Shown: positions 8,957 to 19,100 of the stretch, one piece after another
How positions within the stretch are numbered: position 1 is the first letter of the stretch
Layout of the letters: every line of letters begins with the position of its first letter
Source of the DNA: Kurthia sibirica
GTDB lineage: Bacteria > Bacillota > Bacilli > Bacillales_A > Planococcaceae
Reading direction: 5' to 3'
Assembly (NCBI RefSeq): GCF_003143975.1
Contig: NZ_QFVR01000001.1
Location: 62,001 to 126,000, forward strand
DNA: 64,000 nucleotides
Position numbers and translations under genes: made by a program
The notes under the pieces: generated by a model
Seen by the model: the letters and a program-made list of their open reading frames with translations, nothing else
Database searches by the model: none
Told to the model about the DNA's origin: nothing

Positions 8957-9754
8957 TTGGATATCATATCGCTTCACAATTATACCCGAGATATTATTCA
9001 GCAAGCGGCAAGCAAGATTCGTGCGTCATTTCAGCAGACAATGCAAATCGAAACAAAAGCCGATGTCAATGACCTTGTGACGAATATTGATAAGGAAACT
9101 GAGCAATTTATCATCGAAAAAATCCGTCAATTTGATTCGAGTCATCGCATTTTCGGTGAGGAGGGTATGAGTGCTGAAACCTTTGAAAATTTAGACGGCA
9201 TTGTATGGATTGTCGATCCGATTGATGGTACGATGAACTTTATTCGTCAACAACGAAATTTTACTATTTCAATTGGTATTTATGAAAATGGTATTGGCAA
9301 GCTAGGCTACATATATGATGTTGTTCGTGATGAACTTTACTATGCGATTGAGGGACAAGGAGCATACGTCAATGACGAGCGACTTTCTCCTCTAGAAAAT
9401 CTACCATTAGATGAAGCAATCATTGGAATCAACGCTTCATGGGTTGTCGAAAATAAACGCATTAATTATAAAAAAACCGGGCAATTAGTACGTAAAGTAA
9501 GAGGTACACGCTCATATGGTTCAGCAACAATTGAAGCGATGCTTGTTGCTACGGGGCGTTTAGATGCTTATATGTCCATGCGTTTGTCGCCATGGGATAT
9601 TGCAGCAAGTGCAATTATTGCTAAAGAAGTGGGCGCATGTTTTACCACATTAAAAGGGCAGCCGATTAATTTGCTAACACAAGATACATTTATCATTGCG
9701 AATAAAAGTATTCAACAGGAAATCCTCGATGATTATATTGAATTATATGACTAA
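8957..9754 (+). CDS. suhB: inositol monophosphatase family protein
   Basis: 265 residues. Metal-binding motifs of the Mg2+-dependent phosphatase superfamily are complete: G-E-E-G, D-P-I-D-G-T-M-N-F and the C-terminal S-P-W-D-I-A-A. Equivalent of B. subtilis YktC/SuhB. The family hydrolyses inositol-1-phosphate and related sugar phosphates such as NADP or fructose-1,6-bisphosphate; the true substrate here is not evident. TTG start at 8957 with AGGAGGAG 7 bp upstream. Confidence 0.9.
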   Translation: MDIISLHNYTRDIIQQAASKIRASFQQTMQIETKADVNDLVTNIDKETEQFIIEKIRQFDSSHRIFGEEGMSAETFENLDGIVWIVDPIDGTMNFIRQQRNFTISIGIYENGIGKLGYIYDVVRDELYYAIEGQGAYVNDERLSPLENLPLDEAIIGINASWVVENKRINYKKTGQLVRKVRGTRSYGSATIEAMLVATGRLDAYMSMRLSPWDIAASAIIAKEVGACFTTLKGQPINLLTQDTFIIANKSIQQEILDDYIELYD

Positions 9755-9759
9755 AAATA

Positions 9760-9795
9760 GTTGACCTCGATTAACAATCGAGGTCATTTTTCATT
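9760..9795 (+). terminator. terminator after suhB
   Basis: TTGACCTCGATT / AATCGAGGTCA hairpin followed by TTTTTC. Confidence 0.88.
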
Positions 9796-9859
9796 GTAGA
9801 CAGGTCGAATTAAAAAGCTTCTACACTATTTGTTGAGATTTTCAAACAATATAACCTCT

Positions 9860-9921
9860 GTTCAACGTTTTCCGTGGGCCTCGTTTCAACTGATTCCACA
9901 AGAGACGCGAGCTTGTGGTAT
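9860..9921. repeat. degenerate Bacillales-type intergenic repeat
   Basis: Contains TTTTCCGTGGGCCTCG, TTTCAACTGATTCCACAAG and CTTGTGG, the pattern of GC-richer dispersed intergenic repeats that I recall from Lysinibacillus and relatives. A related but differently decayed copy lies near 35217-35300. Assignment is from memory of the family and from the locally GC-richer composition. Confidence 0.35.
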
Positions 9922-10147
9922 GTAATGCAAAAAAGTACAACGTCATCGATTCATACGCTTAAAAAGGGGCAAGTAGAGATTTTAAATAGCTTTTTAGAAG
10001 GTATTCATCATAAAACAAAGGTTTTAAAACGTAATGCATTTGGATGTAGACGCTTACCGGAAAGCATTCGTCCGAAACGAACAAATAGAAAAAGTGAGGT
10101 GATGTGAAAAATCCAACTCACCCCACCTCAATAGTTGACGTAGAACC
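9922..10147 (+). mobile_element. ISL3-family insertion sequence remnant (right end)
   Basis: The frame open from about 9874 to 10107 contains the C-terminal ISL3 transposase signature in damaged form: TLKKGQVEILNSF joined directly to LEGIHHKTKVLKRNAFG, where intact family members have a spacer containing SNG. The segment then loses similarity. Downstream, CAATAGTTGACGTAGAACC (10129-10147) reads in reverse as GGTTCTACGTCAACTATTG, like the ISL3-type terminal inverted repeat. The left end and most of the transposase are gone, so it is immobile. Confidence 0.6.
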
Positions 10148-10660
10148 ATTAAAAAAACACAGCTTCACCAAATTTACTCGTCGTCATCAAATGAGGAGGA
10201 ATAGGTACAAAAAGAGGTGAGCTGTACTATATATTATCTAGTATTGAATTTGAAGATCCAATCGGATGCACTTCAGTATTGATCTTGGCTATTTTTAAAT
10301 ATAAAAATAGAGGGTAGACTATACATAGTACGATGTGATTTGTTAAGAGAGACTATATAGTCGGTTTTTGTGTTCATGTATAATGGGATATTCCGTAATA
10401 GAAAAAGTGAAATAGTAATTTTTTTCGTGTTTTACGCTTTGAGAAATGCTATTTTCTATTTAAACACAAAAAAAAATAATAAGTTTTTTTCACTCGAAAC
10501 ACTTGCTATCACTGAATTTTCAAATAGAGCAAAAATAAAAATAAGCGTTAGTTATTGTGTTGAAAACGTAATCAATGATACTATAAATTTTGTGCAAGAA
10601 ATGAAAAAAGTAGTATTTTAGTAATTGGTCGTGTAGTTGAACAGTGTAATTTATGGATTT
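10148..10660. other. decayed intergenic DNA
   Basis: No supported gene. A perfect 12-bp palindrome GACTATATAGTC is at 10351-10362. The 83-codon open frame at 10370-10621 has no ribosome binding site and a composition of AT-rich non-coding DNA. Confidence 0.5.
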
Positions 10661-10661
10661 T

Positions 10662-10706
10662 GCGATAAAAAAATTGCTTCATTCAAATGAATGAGCAATC
10701 TTTTTA
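10662..10706 (-). terminator. terminator after ylaF
   Basis: Read on the minus strand: GATAAAAAGATTGCTCATT, short loop, AATGAAGCAATTTTTTTATC. It lies just beyond the stop of the minus-strand gene. Confidence 0.8.
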
Positions 10707-10714
10707 TCGAGAGT

Positions 10715-10900
10715 TTATAGAAGCCCTCGATCTCTGAATTTGCGTTTAAGTGTAAATCCAGTACCGAAGATGGCTATTACTAATACAATTCCACCTAAAA
10801 TCCCTAAAACACTACCTGCTGCAATAGCGATACCGATTGAAAACATGGCAAGAATTCCTGCTAATGCTAAAATCGCCATAACTAGCTTTGCTTGATTCAT
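10715..10900 (-). CDS. ylaF: DUF5325 membrane protein (YlaF-like)
   Basis: 61 residues: two hydrophobic helices separated by a Gly turn and a basic tail (LKRKFRDRGLL). This matches the DUF5325/YlaF family of tiny Bacillales membrane proteins, and divergent placement next to typA is conserved with B. subtilis ylaF-ylaG. ATG preceded by GGAGGTTTTATTTTT on the minus strand. Function unknown. Confidence 0.82.
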   Translation of the reverse strand: MNQAKLVMAILALAGILAMFSIGIAIAAGSVLGILGGIVLVIAIFGTGFTLKRKFRDRGLL

Positions 10901-11016
10901 AAAAATAAAACCTCCATTAGTGGTGATATCACTCTCTATATGTTATGCGAATTTCATTTTTTCGCAAGGGTTTTGCTTGCAAAATAATAAAAAAGCTATA
11001 AACGAGTTAGAAAATA

Positions 11017-11045
11017 TTACATTTTTCTGCTTTCTGTGCTATAAT
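11017..11045 (+). promoter_or_regulatory. typA promoter
   Basis: TTACAT (11017-11022), 17-bp spacer, TATAAT (11040-11045); start codon 43 bp downstream. Confidence 0.65.
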
Positions 11046-11087
11046 AACACAGTTATGGACTCGAAATAAAGAATGTGGAGTGGAACA

Positions 11088-12929
11088 ATGACTAAATTAC
11101 GTGAAGATCTTAGAAATATTGCAATTATTGCCCACGTCGATCATGGTAAAACTACTTTGGTTGACCAATTATTAAAACAATCAGGTACTTTCCGTTCGAA
11201 TGAACACGTTGAAGAACGTGCAATGGATTCAAATGACATCGAACGCGAACGCGGTATTACAATTCTTGCTAAAAATACAGCGGTACAATACGAAGATACA
11301 AGAATTAACATTTTAGATACGCCTGGACATGCCGATTTCGGTGGTGAAGTAGAACGTATCCTTAAAATGGTAGATGGCGTTTTACTTGTAGTTGATGCGT
11401 ATGAAGGTTGTATGCCTCAAACACGTTTCGTGCTTAAAAAAGCATTGGAACAAGGTTTAACACCAATCGTAGTAGTAAACAAAGTCGATAAAGATTCAGC
11501 TCGTCCAACAGAAGTTGTTGACGAAGTTGTTGATTTACTTATCGAATTAGGTGCTGACGAAGATCAACTTGAATTCCCAGTAGTATTTGCTTCTGGTGTT
11601 AATGGTACTGCTTCATTAGATGCTGACCCTGCTAAACAAGAACCAGATATGACTTGCTTATTCAAAGAAATCATCTCTCATATCCCAGCACCAAAAGATA
11701 CTCGCGATGAACCATTACAATTCCAAGTAGCTCTTTTAGACTACAATGATTTCGTTGGTCGTATCGGTATTGGCCGCGTATTCCGTGGTACAATCGCTGT
11801 AGGACAACAAGTATCATTAGCTAAATTAGATGGAACTGTTAAAAACTTCCGTGTAACTAAAATCTTTGGTTTCTTTGGTCTTAAACGCCAAGAAATTGAA
11901 GAAGCTTACTCAGGTGATTTAATCGCAGTTTCAGGTATGGAAGAAATCAACGTGGGTGAAACAGTTTGTCCATCAGACCACTTAGATCCATTACCTCCAA
12001 TGCGTATTGATGAACCAACTTTACAAATGACTTTCTTAGTAAATAACTCACCATTCGCAGGTCGCGAAGGTAAATGGATTACTTCAAGAAAAATTGATGA
12101 ACGTTTACGCTCACAATTACAAACTGACGTATCACTACGTGTAGAAAACACTGATTCTCCAGATGCATGGACTGTTTCAGGTCGTGGTGAACTTCACCTA
12201 TCGATCCTTGTTGAAAACATGCGTCGTGAAGGATATGAATTACAAGTATCTAAACCAAAAGTTATCATCCGTGATATCGATGGTGTTAAATCTGAACCAA
12301 TCGAACGCGTACAAATTGATGTACCAGAAGATTGTGTCGGTTCAATCATCGAATCATTAGGAGATCGTAAAGGTGAAATGCTTGATATGATCAACGATGG
12401 TAATGGACAAGTTCGCCTTGTATTCCTAGTACCAGCTCGTGGATTAATCGGTTACACAACTGAATTCATGTCTCTTACAAAAGGTTTTGGTATTATCAAC
12501 CATACATTCGATTGCTACAAACCAGCAGTTACTGGTAAAGTTGGCGGACGTCGTAACGGTGCGCTAGTTTCTATGGAAACTGGTAAAGCTTCAACTTACG
12601 GTATGATGCAAATTGAAGACCGTGGTACTCTATTCTTAGAGCCAGGTACTGAAATTTACGAAGGTATGATTGTTGGTCAAAATACACGTGATGCTGATAT
12701 CACTGTAAACATTACTAAAATGAAACAAAAAACAAACGTTCGTTCTGCAAATAAAGACCAAACTAACGTAATCAAAACACCACGTATTTTAACGCTTGAA
12801 GAAGCTTTAGAATTCTTGGCTGATGATGAGTATTTAGAAATTACGCCAGAGTCAATTCGTTTACGTAAACAAATCCTTAACAAAAACGAACGTGAAAAAT
12901 CTCAAAAAAAATCTAAGAGCGCTGAATAA
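11088..12929 (+). CDS. typA: translational GTPase TypA/BipA
   Basis: 613 residues. G1 motif [10 protein letters not shown]2/G3 region ([23 protein letters not shown]) and G4 NKVDKD are all intact, followed by EF-G-like domains III and V and the BipA-specific C-terminal domain. The protein binds the 70S ribosome and assists 50S assembly at low temperature or under stress. ATG at 11088 follows GTGGAGTGG. Equivalent of B. subtilis ylaG, with ylaH downstream. Confidence 0.97.
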   Translation: MTKLREDLRNIAIIAHVDHGKTTLVDQLLKQSGTFRSNEHVEERAMDSNDIERERGITILAKNTAVQYEDTRINILDTPGHADFGGEVERILKMVDGVLLVVDAYEGCMPQTRFVLKKALEQGLTPIVVVNKVDKDSARPTEVVDEVVDLLIELGADEDQLEFPVVFASGVNGTASLDADPAKQEPDMTCLFKEIISHIPAPKDTRDEPLQFQVALLDYNDFVGRIGIGRVFRGTIAVGQQVSLAKLDGTVKNFRVTKIFGFFGLKRQEIEEAYSGDLIAVSGMEEINVGETVCPSDHLDPLPPMRIDEPTLQMTFLVNNSPFAGREGKWITSRKIDERLRSQLQTDVSLRVENTDSPDAWTVSGRGELHLSILVENMRREGYELQVSKPKVIIRDIDGVKSEPIERVQIDVPEDCVGSIIESLGDRKGEMLDMINDGNGQVRLVFLVPARGLIGYTTEFMSLTKGFGIINHTFDCYKPAVTGKVGGRRNGALVSMETGKASTYGMMQIEDRGTLFLEPGTEIYEGMIVGQNTRDADITVNITKMKQKTNVRSANKDQTNVIKTPRILTLEEALEFLADDEYLEITPESIRLRKQILNKNEREKSQKKSKSAE

Positions 12930-12964
12930 TCATTAATTAGCGTTTGACGAGAGGAAGGTTGGCA

Positions 12965-13366
12965 TTGTTTAAATCCGGTTTATTTGAACTGAATTTTATG
13001 CAAGTTGCTGCAGCCCCCTCTGATAGTACGTATGTGATGTCAGATGAAAAAGCCAAGGAGAGTCTTTCCGGCATAGTTCGTTATTTATACGATGCTGCGC
13101 CGAGTTATGACTCTGCTGGTTACATATTGCTAGGTATCATTTTTGTCTTGTCAGCAATCGTCTATCATTTAGGGTTTGCAAGAAGTAATCTCAAGTTATG
13201 GCAGAATATTATCATTTATATTTTCTTGTTCTTAGGTTGTATCATTCTTACCTTTTTATCTTTCTTCCTACCAATGGTTGAAGTTCTCGTGATCACCGTC
13301 TTATTTTTACTTGTGTATAAATTACGTCTCAAGCGTGATAAACAACAAGCTGAAAATAAAGCATAA
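12965..13366 (+). CDS. ylaH: YlaH-like membrane protein
   Basis: 133 residues, with three hydrophobic helices in the second half and a basic C-terminus (KLRLKRDKQQ). It matches the YlaH family in length and in its place just after typA. TTG start at 12965, 6 bp after GAGGAAGG, 35 bp behind the typA stop, so probably co-transcribed. Function unknown. Confidence 0.85.
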   Translation: MFKSGLFELNFMQVAAAPSDSTYVMSDEKAKESLSGIVRYLYDAAPSYDSAGYILLGIIFVLSAIVYHLGFARSNLKLWQNIIIYIFLFLGCIILTFLSFFLPMVEVLVITVLFLLVYKLRLKRDKQQAENKA

Positions 13367-13414
13367 AAAAATCGTCCATTTGATTGCATGTCAATCAAGT
13401 GGACGATTTTTTAT
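13367..13414 (+). terminator. terminator after typA-ylaH
   Basis: AAATCGTCCATTTGATTG, loop, CAATCAAGTGGACGATTT, followed by six T. Confidence 0.92.
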
Positions 13415-13687
13415 TATAATAAAGCATATGACAAAAGAATTAGGCGATAAATTAATCAATTTGTTCTGCGATTGACCAAGTGAATTTATCTTGTCATTAA
13501 TCGTCTTTTAAAGATGCCTCAACGCATTTTAATTAACTTTCTTTATTGGTATCTTTAATAATATTAATCGACCATTAGAAAGCTCTCTAATGGCTAGAAA
13601 GCTATTTAGATGATTATCGTGTATATTTTTGTCATTTATCTTATTAGATTGATTCATTATTTAGTATCTAAACTTTGAATAAAATGA
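13415..13687. other. intergenic, no gene seen
   Basis: AT-rich DNA. One perfect hairpin CCATTAGA-aagctc-TCTAATGG (13571-13592) without a T tract. No coding frame is supported. Confidence 0.5.
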
Positions 13688-13724
13688 AAAACCCGTGTGA
13701 TTTTTAAAATCATACGGGTTTTGT
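13688..13724 (-). terminator. ylaI terminator, member of the ATCATACGGG hairpin family
   Basis: On the minus strand: AAAACCCGTATGATTTT, loop, AAAATCACACGGGTTTTTC. It shares the arm ATCATACGGG with the hairpins near 27201 and 35371, and like them lies directly downstream of a minus-strand gene. Confidence 0.8.
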
Positions 13725-13751
13725 AATAGTTCAAATAAAGTTGTTCAATTT

Positions 13752-13955
13752 TTAAAACTCTTTTTCTTCGTTAATAGGACCTTTAATAAAATGGAACTGT
13801 CCGGTAGAAAGGCGAGCTTCTGTTTTAATTAAAATGCGATCGGAACATTCTTCACACATATAGGTATGAATGGGGCGATTTCTTAATTTTTTTGCTAGAG
13901 CAGAGAAGTCAGCGATATCGTTAATACCATCACAGATGACACATTTTACTTTCAT
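13752..13955 (-). CDS. ylaI: YlaI family (DUF2197) zinc-ribbon protein
   Basis: 67 residues with C5-x-x-C8 and C34-x-x-C37, a presumed zinc ribbon, and no membrane segment. Family DUF2197/YlaI. AGGAGG lies upstream of the ATG. It follows the unknown 166-residue gene by only 11 bp on the same strand, so the two probably form an operon. Function unknown. Confidence 0.87.
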   Translation of the reverse strand: MKVKCVICDGINDIADFSALAKKLRNRPIHTYMCEECSDRILIKTEARLSTGQFHFIKGPINEEKEF

Positions 13956-13966
13956 AATGGATCCTC

Positions 13967-14467
13967 CTAGTCTACTTGGATGCCGACGATGTTTTTAATA
14001 GGTGTTGCTAAATTAGAACCGTCTGGATTTAATAAATAAATGGGGCCATCTTCTGATAAGCTTTTACCATCGATGCTAAATTGGAATACGAGTTTAGCGG
14101 CATCGGCAAGAGCATACGAGTATTCATTACCTACAAAATCAGTGAAAATAACTGTTTTAGCATCTTTTTTTGGTTCTGCATTCGCTAAGAAAGGTTGGAA
14201 AACAATACCAAAAGTACCTGTTTTCATTTCTTGGCGGTCAAATTTTTTCTCTGATTTTAAAGTTGGAGGGAAAGCAGCGCCTTCCATAATTTCGCGTGAC
14301 CAGAACTTACTCGCTCCTTCGACATATGCTTCATCAGCATTCACTTCTACGCGATTTTCTGAAAAATAGCTTGTTAAATCTACTTTACGATCATCGAAAA
14401 TCCAAATGGATGGATCCAAAGTAATATTATAATGAACATTCCCTTTAATTTGAATTATAGATTCCAT
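13967..14467 (-). CDS. uncharacterised conserved Bacillales protein
   Basis: 166 residues, soluble, no signal peptide. I recognise the pattern (IQIKGNVHYNITLDPSIWIFDD, REIMEGAAFPPTLKSEKKF, GPIYLLNPDGSNLATPIKNI) from an uncharacterised Bacillales family sometimes mislabelled as peptidyl-prolyl isomerase; no FKBP, cyclophilin or parvulin motif is visible. The ATG at 14467 is chosen because TTAGGAGGAATTTTA precedes it. Operon with ylaI downstream. Function not assignable. Confidence 0.75.
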   Translation of the reverse strand: MESIIQIKGNVHYNITLDPSIWIFDDRKVDLTSYFSENRVEVNADEAYVEGASKFWSREIMEGAAFPPTLKSEKKFDRQEMKTGTFGIVFQPFLANAEPKKDAKTVIFTDFVGNEYSYALADAAKLVFQFSIDGKSLSEDGPIYLLNPDGSNLATPIKNIVGIQVD

Positions 14468-14568
14468 TAAAATTCCTCCTAATATATACATTTCATTGAC
14501 TAGTATACCGTTTTTACATGAATTTGAGAAAAGATTTCGACTTAATATCGATAAAACTAACTAGATGC

Positions 14569-14597
14569 TTGCATTTTTCTATGTGAAAAGCTAAAAT
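14569..14597 (+). promoter_or_regulatory. ylaN promoter
   Basis: TTGCAT (14569-14574), 17-bp spacer, TAAAAT (14592-14597). Confidence 0.5.
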
Positions 14598-14643
14598 TTA
14601 GAATGATAGAACTCAAGAAATATCAGGTAATGGGGGCGTCCTC

Positions 14644-14925
14644 ATGGATACAAAATCACAGAGCATGTATGAGCAAAAAGCTTTGGAACTGCTATTTGCG
14701 GATGCTGACAAAATTGCTAAATTAATTAGAGTACAAATGGAGAACTTAACAATGCCACAATGTCCATTGTATGAAGAAGTTTTAGATACACAAATGTTTG
14801 GTTTATCACGCGAGATTGATTTCGCTGTTAAACTGAATCTTTTAGAGCGAGAAAAAGGGAAAGAGATTCTCGCTTCGTTAGAGAAAGAATTGTCTGCATT
14901 GCATGATGCATTCACAAAGAAATAA
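14644..14925 (+). CDS. ylaN: UPF0358 protein YlaN
   Basis: 93 residues, all-helical, with the conserved [23 protein letters not shown] block. YlaN is essential in B. subtilis unless iron is supplied, and recent work links it to Fur: it binds Fur and relieves repression under iron limitation, supporting Fe-S cluster supply. ATG at 14644 follows GGGGGCG. It precedes ftsW as in B. subtilis. Confidence 0.92.
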   Translation: MDTKSQSMYEQKALELLFADADKIAKLIRVQMENLTMPQCPLYEEVLDTQMFGLSREIDFAVKLNLLEREKGKEILASLEKELSALHDAFTKK

Positions 14926-14931
14926 GAAAAA

Positions 14932-14963
14932 AACTCAAACAATAACAACTGTTTGAGTTTTTT
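14932..14963 (+). terminator. terminator between ylaN and ftsW
   Basis: AACTCAAACA / TGTTTGAGTT stem with seven T. Confidence 0.88.
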
Positions 14964-14983
14964 TGCTAGAAAAGGAGCTTCAA

Positions 14984-16147
14984 ATGAAAAAATATTTCAA
15001 AGAATTTGATTACCCTCTCTTCATTACATATGTAGCTCTTTGTTTATTTGGACTTATTATGGTTTATAGTTCAAGTATGATGGTTGCAGTTAATAAATTA
15101 AATCTTGAACCGGATTATTTTTATAAAAAACAGATATTCAATATAATTATTGCTTTTATTGCATTTTTTATTGGTTGTTTTATACCGTATAAAAGATACC
15201 GAAACAATAAATTTATATTGATTATGCTGGTGAGCACTTTTGTGCTATTGATCCTTGTGCACTTAATAGGATATAGCCCAGACGGTTCCGGTGCAAAATC
15301 ATGGCTGAAATTTAGTTTTGCCAGTTTTCAACCATCAGAATTAGCTAAAATTTCCATTATTATTTATTTTTCAGTAGTATTTGCCAATAAGAATTCTAGT
15401 GGTACAATAGATTCGATAATGAACTCCTTGTTACCACCGATGTTTATTTATGGCCTTGCTGTGGCATCAATTGCGATGGAGCCGGATATAGGGTCCATCA
15501 TTTTATTAACATTAATTGCTTTCTCAGTGATTGCGGTTAGTGGGTTGTCGATTAAAAAATTCATTATTAGTATGACGACTGTATTCTTGATTGGTGTAGG
15601 TGTAATCGGTACGGCACTTCTATTCTTTAAAGATACATTACTAACTGAAAAAAGAATGGGGCGTATTGAAGCCTTTTGGGATCCGTTCAAAGATATTACA
15701 AATTATGGCTGGCAAGTAGTCAATGGCTATTATGCAATTGGTGCAGGTGGCATACCTGGTTTAGGCTTAGGTCAATCCATACAAAAACTTGGTTATTTAC
15801 CTGAACCACATACCGATTTTATTCTTGCTATTATTTCAGAAGAACTCGGTACATTAGGCGTATTATTTGTAATTGGTGGATTAGGGTTTATCGTATTGCG
15901 TGGCATAATTGTAGGGATTCGAGCAAAGGACCCGATGGCACGTATGCTCGCTGTTGGTATTGCATCGTGGATTGGCTTCCAAACCTTCGTAAATATCGGC
16001 GGTTTGAGTGGACTTATTCCATTGACAGGTGTTCCTCTACCATTTATTAGTTATGGTGGATCATCTCTTATGTTATTATCTTTAGCAATGGGTATTTTAG
16101 TGAATGTCTCCATGTTTGTTAAAAAAGACAGAAACAAATTGAAATAG
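14984..16147 (+). CDS. ftsW: septal peptidoglycan glycosyltransferase FtsW
   Basis: 387 residues, SEDS family, about ten membrane helices. The conserved catalytic Asp region is present (A-M-E-P-D-I-G-S), with the H-T-D-F-I-L-A-I and S-Y-G-G-S-S-L motifs. FtsW polymerises lipid II at the septum together with a class B PBP, here probably PbpB from the dcw cluster. ATG at 14984 sits 6 bp after AAAGGAG. Location between ylaN and pycA matches B. subtilis ftsW (ylaO) rather than rodA or spoVE. Confidence 0.93.
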   Translation: MKKYFKEFDYPLFITYVALCLFGLIMVYSSSMMVAVNKLNLEPDYFYKKQIFNIIIAFIAFFIGCFIPYKRYRNNKFILIMLVSTFVLLILVHLIGYSPDGSGAKSWLKFSFASFQPSELAKISIIIYFSVVFANKNSSGTIDSIMNSLLPPMFIYGLAVASIAMEPDIGSIILLTLIAFSVIAVSGLSIKKFIISMTTVFLIGVGVIGTALLFFKDTLLTEKRMGRIEAFWDPFKDITNYGWQVVNGYYAIGAGGIPGLGLGQSIQKLGYLPEPHTDFILAIISEELGTLGVLFVIGGLGFIVLRGIIVGIRAKDPMARMLAVGIASWIGFQTFVNIGGLSGLIPLTGVPLPFISYGGSSLMLLSLAMGILVNVSMFVKKDRNKLK

Positions 16148-16161
16148 GGGGTTTTATAGTT

Positions 16162-19100
16162 ATGGCAATTGAAAAAGTTCTAGTAGCGAATCGCGGGGAA
16201 ATCGCAATTCGAGTATTCCGTGCATGTACAGAGATGAAAATTCGCACAGTCGCAATTTATTCTCGTGAGGACAGCGGTTCATATCATCGCTATAAAGCAG
16301 ATGAAGCTTATCTTGTCGGGGATGGCAAGAAACCAATAGATGCTTATTTAGATATTGAAGGAATTTTAGATATTGCTAAAGAATCAGGCGTGGATGCTAT
16401 TCACCCTGGTTATGGTTTTTTGTCAGAAAACTTAGAATTTGCGAAACGTTGTGAAGAAGAAGGAATTCTATTCATCGGACCAACTTCTACGCATCTTGAC
16501 ATGTTTGGCGACAAGGTAAAAGCACGTGACCAAGCTGTATTAGCTAATATTCCAGTCATTCCTGGTTCTGGTGGTCCAGTAAGCTCGATTGATGATGTCT
16601 ATGCCTTCGGTGCTTCACATGATTATCCGGTAATGATTAAAGCATCTCTAGGTGGCGGTGGACGTGGTATGCGCGTTGTCTATTCTAAAGATGAAGCACA
16701 AGAAGCCTATGATCGTGCAAAATCAGAAGCGAAGGCAGCATTTGGTTCTGACGAAGTGTATGTTGAAAAATATGTGGACAAACCAAAACATATTGAAGTA
16801 CAAATATTAGGTGATCAGCATGGGAATATTGTTCATCTCTATGAGCGTGATTGTTCAATTCAACGTCGTCATCAAAAAGTAGTAGAAATAGCACCATCTA
16901 ATTCATTATCAGATGAATTACGCCAAGAAATTTGTGATGCTGCAGTAAAACTCATGAAAAATGTTCAATATATTAATGCGGGTACGGTAGAATTTTTAGT
17001 GGCAAATGATAAATTTTACTTTATTGAGGTAAATCCACGTGTTCAAGTAGAACATACAATTACTGAAATGGTTACAGGAATCGATATTGTTCACGCACAA
17101 ATATTAATTGCTGCGGGACATAATCTACATGGTGAGGATATTAATATCCCACAACAGAAAGATATCCCTCTTTTTGGCTATGCAATTCAATCGCGTATTA
17201 CGACGGAAGATCCGCAAAATAACTTTATGCCTGATACTGGTAAGTTAATGGTATATCGTTCAAGCGGTGGTTTTGGCGTACGTTTGGATGCGGGTAATGG
17301 CTTTCAAGGTGCCGTTATTTCACCTCACTATGATTCATTGTTAGTAAAGTTATCAACATGGGGTAACTCATTTAAAGAAGCGGCAGAGAAAATGGATCGC
17401 AACTTACAAGAATTTCGTATTCGTGGTGTTAAAACGAATATTCCATTTTTAGAAAATGTGGTACGTCATGCCGATTTTTTAAGCGGGGATTTCAATACAA
17501 GTTTTATTGATACAACACCTGAATTAATTGATTATAAATTAACAAGAGATCGTGGAACAAAATTATTAAATTATATTGGTAATGTAACGGTTAATGGTTT
17601 CCCAGGAATTACGGCACATCAAAAACCAATTTTTACACAACCACACAAACCAAATATCGATATCTTTAGTGAAATACCAGCAGGAACAAAACAAATTTTA
17701 GATGATAGGGGCCCAGATGGTTTAGTACAGTGGATTCGTGAACAAAACGATGTTCTCTTAACGGATACAACGATGCGCGATGCACATCAATCCTTACTTG
17801 CTACCCGTGTGCGTTCGCGAGATATGTATGATATTGCGGACGACACAGCAAAAATTATGCATAATTTCTTCTCATTTGAAATGTGGGGTGGAGCAACCTT
17901 TGATGTCGCTTATCGTTTCTTAAAAGAAGATCCATGGGAGAGATTGCGTGTACTACGCAAAAAAATGCCGAATGTTTTATTCCAAATGTTATTGCGAGGG
18001 GCAAATGCAGTAGGGTATAAAAATTATCCTGATAACGTGATTCGTGCATTTATTAAAGAATCTGCAGAACAGGGCATCGATGTCTTCCGTATTTTCGACA
18101 GCCTCAACTGGTTACCAGGAATGCAAACAGCAATTGACGCTGTTCGCGATACAGGTAAAATTGCTGAGGCGGCTGTTTGTTACACAGGTGATATTTTAGA
18201 TGATACACGTTCAAAATATACTGTAAACTATTACAAACAAATGGCGAAAGAATTAGAGGCGGCAGGTGCACATATTTTAGCGATTAAAGATATGGCTGGC
18301 TTACTTAAACCAGAAGCGGCATACCGTTTAATTTCTGAGCTAAAAGAAGCGACTGATTTACCAATTCATCTACACACGCATGATACAAGTGGCAATGGTA
18401 TTTATTTATATGCGAAAGCAATTGAAGCGGGTGTTGATATTATTGATACCGCTGTTGGTTCAATGGCAGGCTTAACTTCTCAACCAAGTGCCAATTCATT
18501 GTATTATGCGATGAAGGGCAATGAGCGTCAAGTTCGTGCGGATATCGAAGGTATTGAAAAACTCAACTATTATTGGGAAGATATCCGTAAATATTATAAA
18601 GATTTTGAAAGTGGTATGAATAGTCCACATTCAGAAATTTATGTTCACGAGATGCCGGGCGGACAATATTCAAATCTTCAGCAACAAGCTAAAGGCGTAG
18701 CACTTGGCGATCGTTGGGAAGAAGTGAAGAAAATGTATTCGAATGTCAATATGTTATTTGGTGATGTCGTAAAAGTAACACCATCGTCAAAAGTAGTTGG
18801 TGATATGGCATTATTCATGGTACAAAATGATTTGACAGAAGATAATGTTGTTGAAAAGGGGCAGTCAATTGATTTCCCAGATTCAGTAATTGAGTTTTTC
18901 CAAGGTTATTTAGGTCAACCTTATGGCGGTTTCCCAAAAGAGCTACAAGCGGTTGTTTTAAAAGCACGAGAAGCTATTACAGTACGACCAGGTGAATTAT
19001 TAGAGGATGTAGATTTCGCTGCAGTTAAGACTGAGTTAGATGCGAAATACAATCGAGAAATGACAAACCAGGATGTACTGGCTTATGTATTGTATCCGAA

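Noticed and set aside
10370-10621. 83-codon open frame in decayed DNA
   Set aside because: GTG start without a ribosome binding site, AT-driven composition (Phe/Asn/Lys-rich), no recognisable family.
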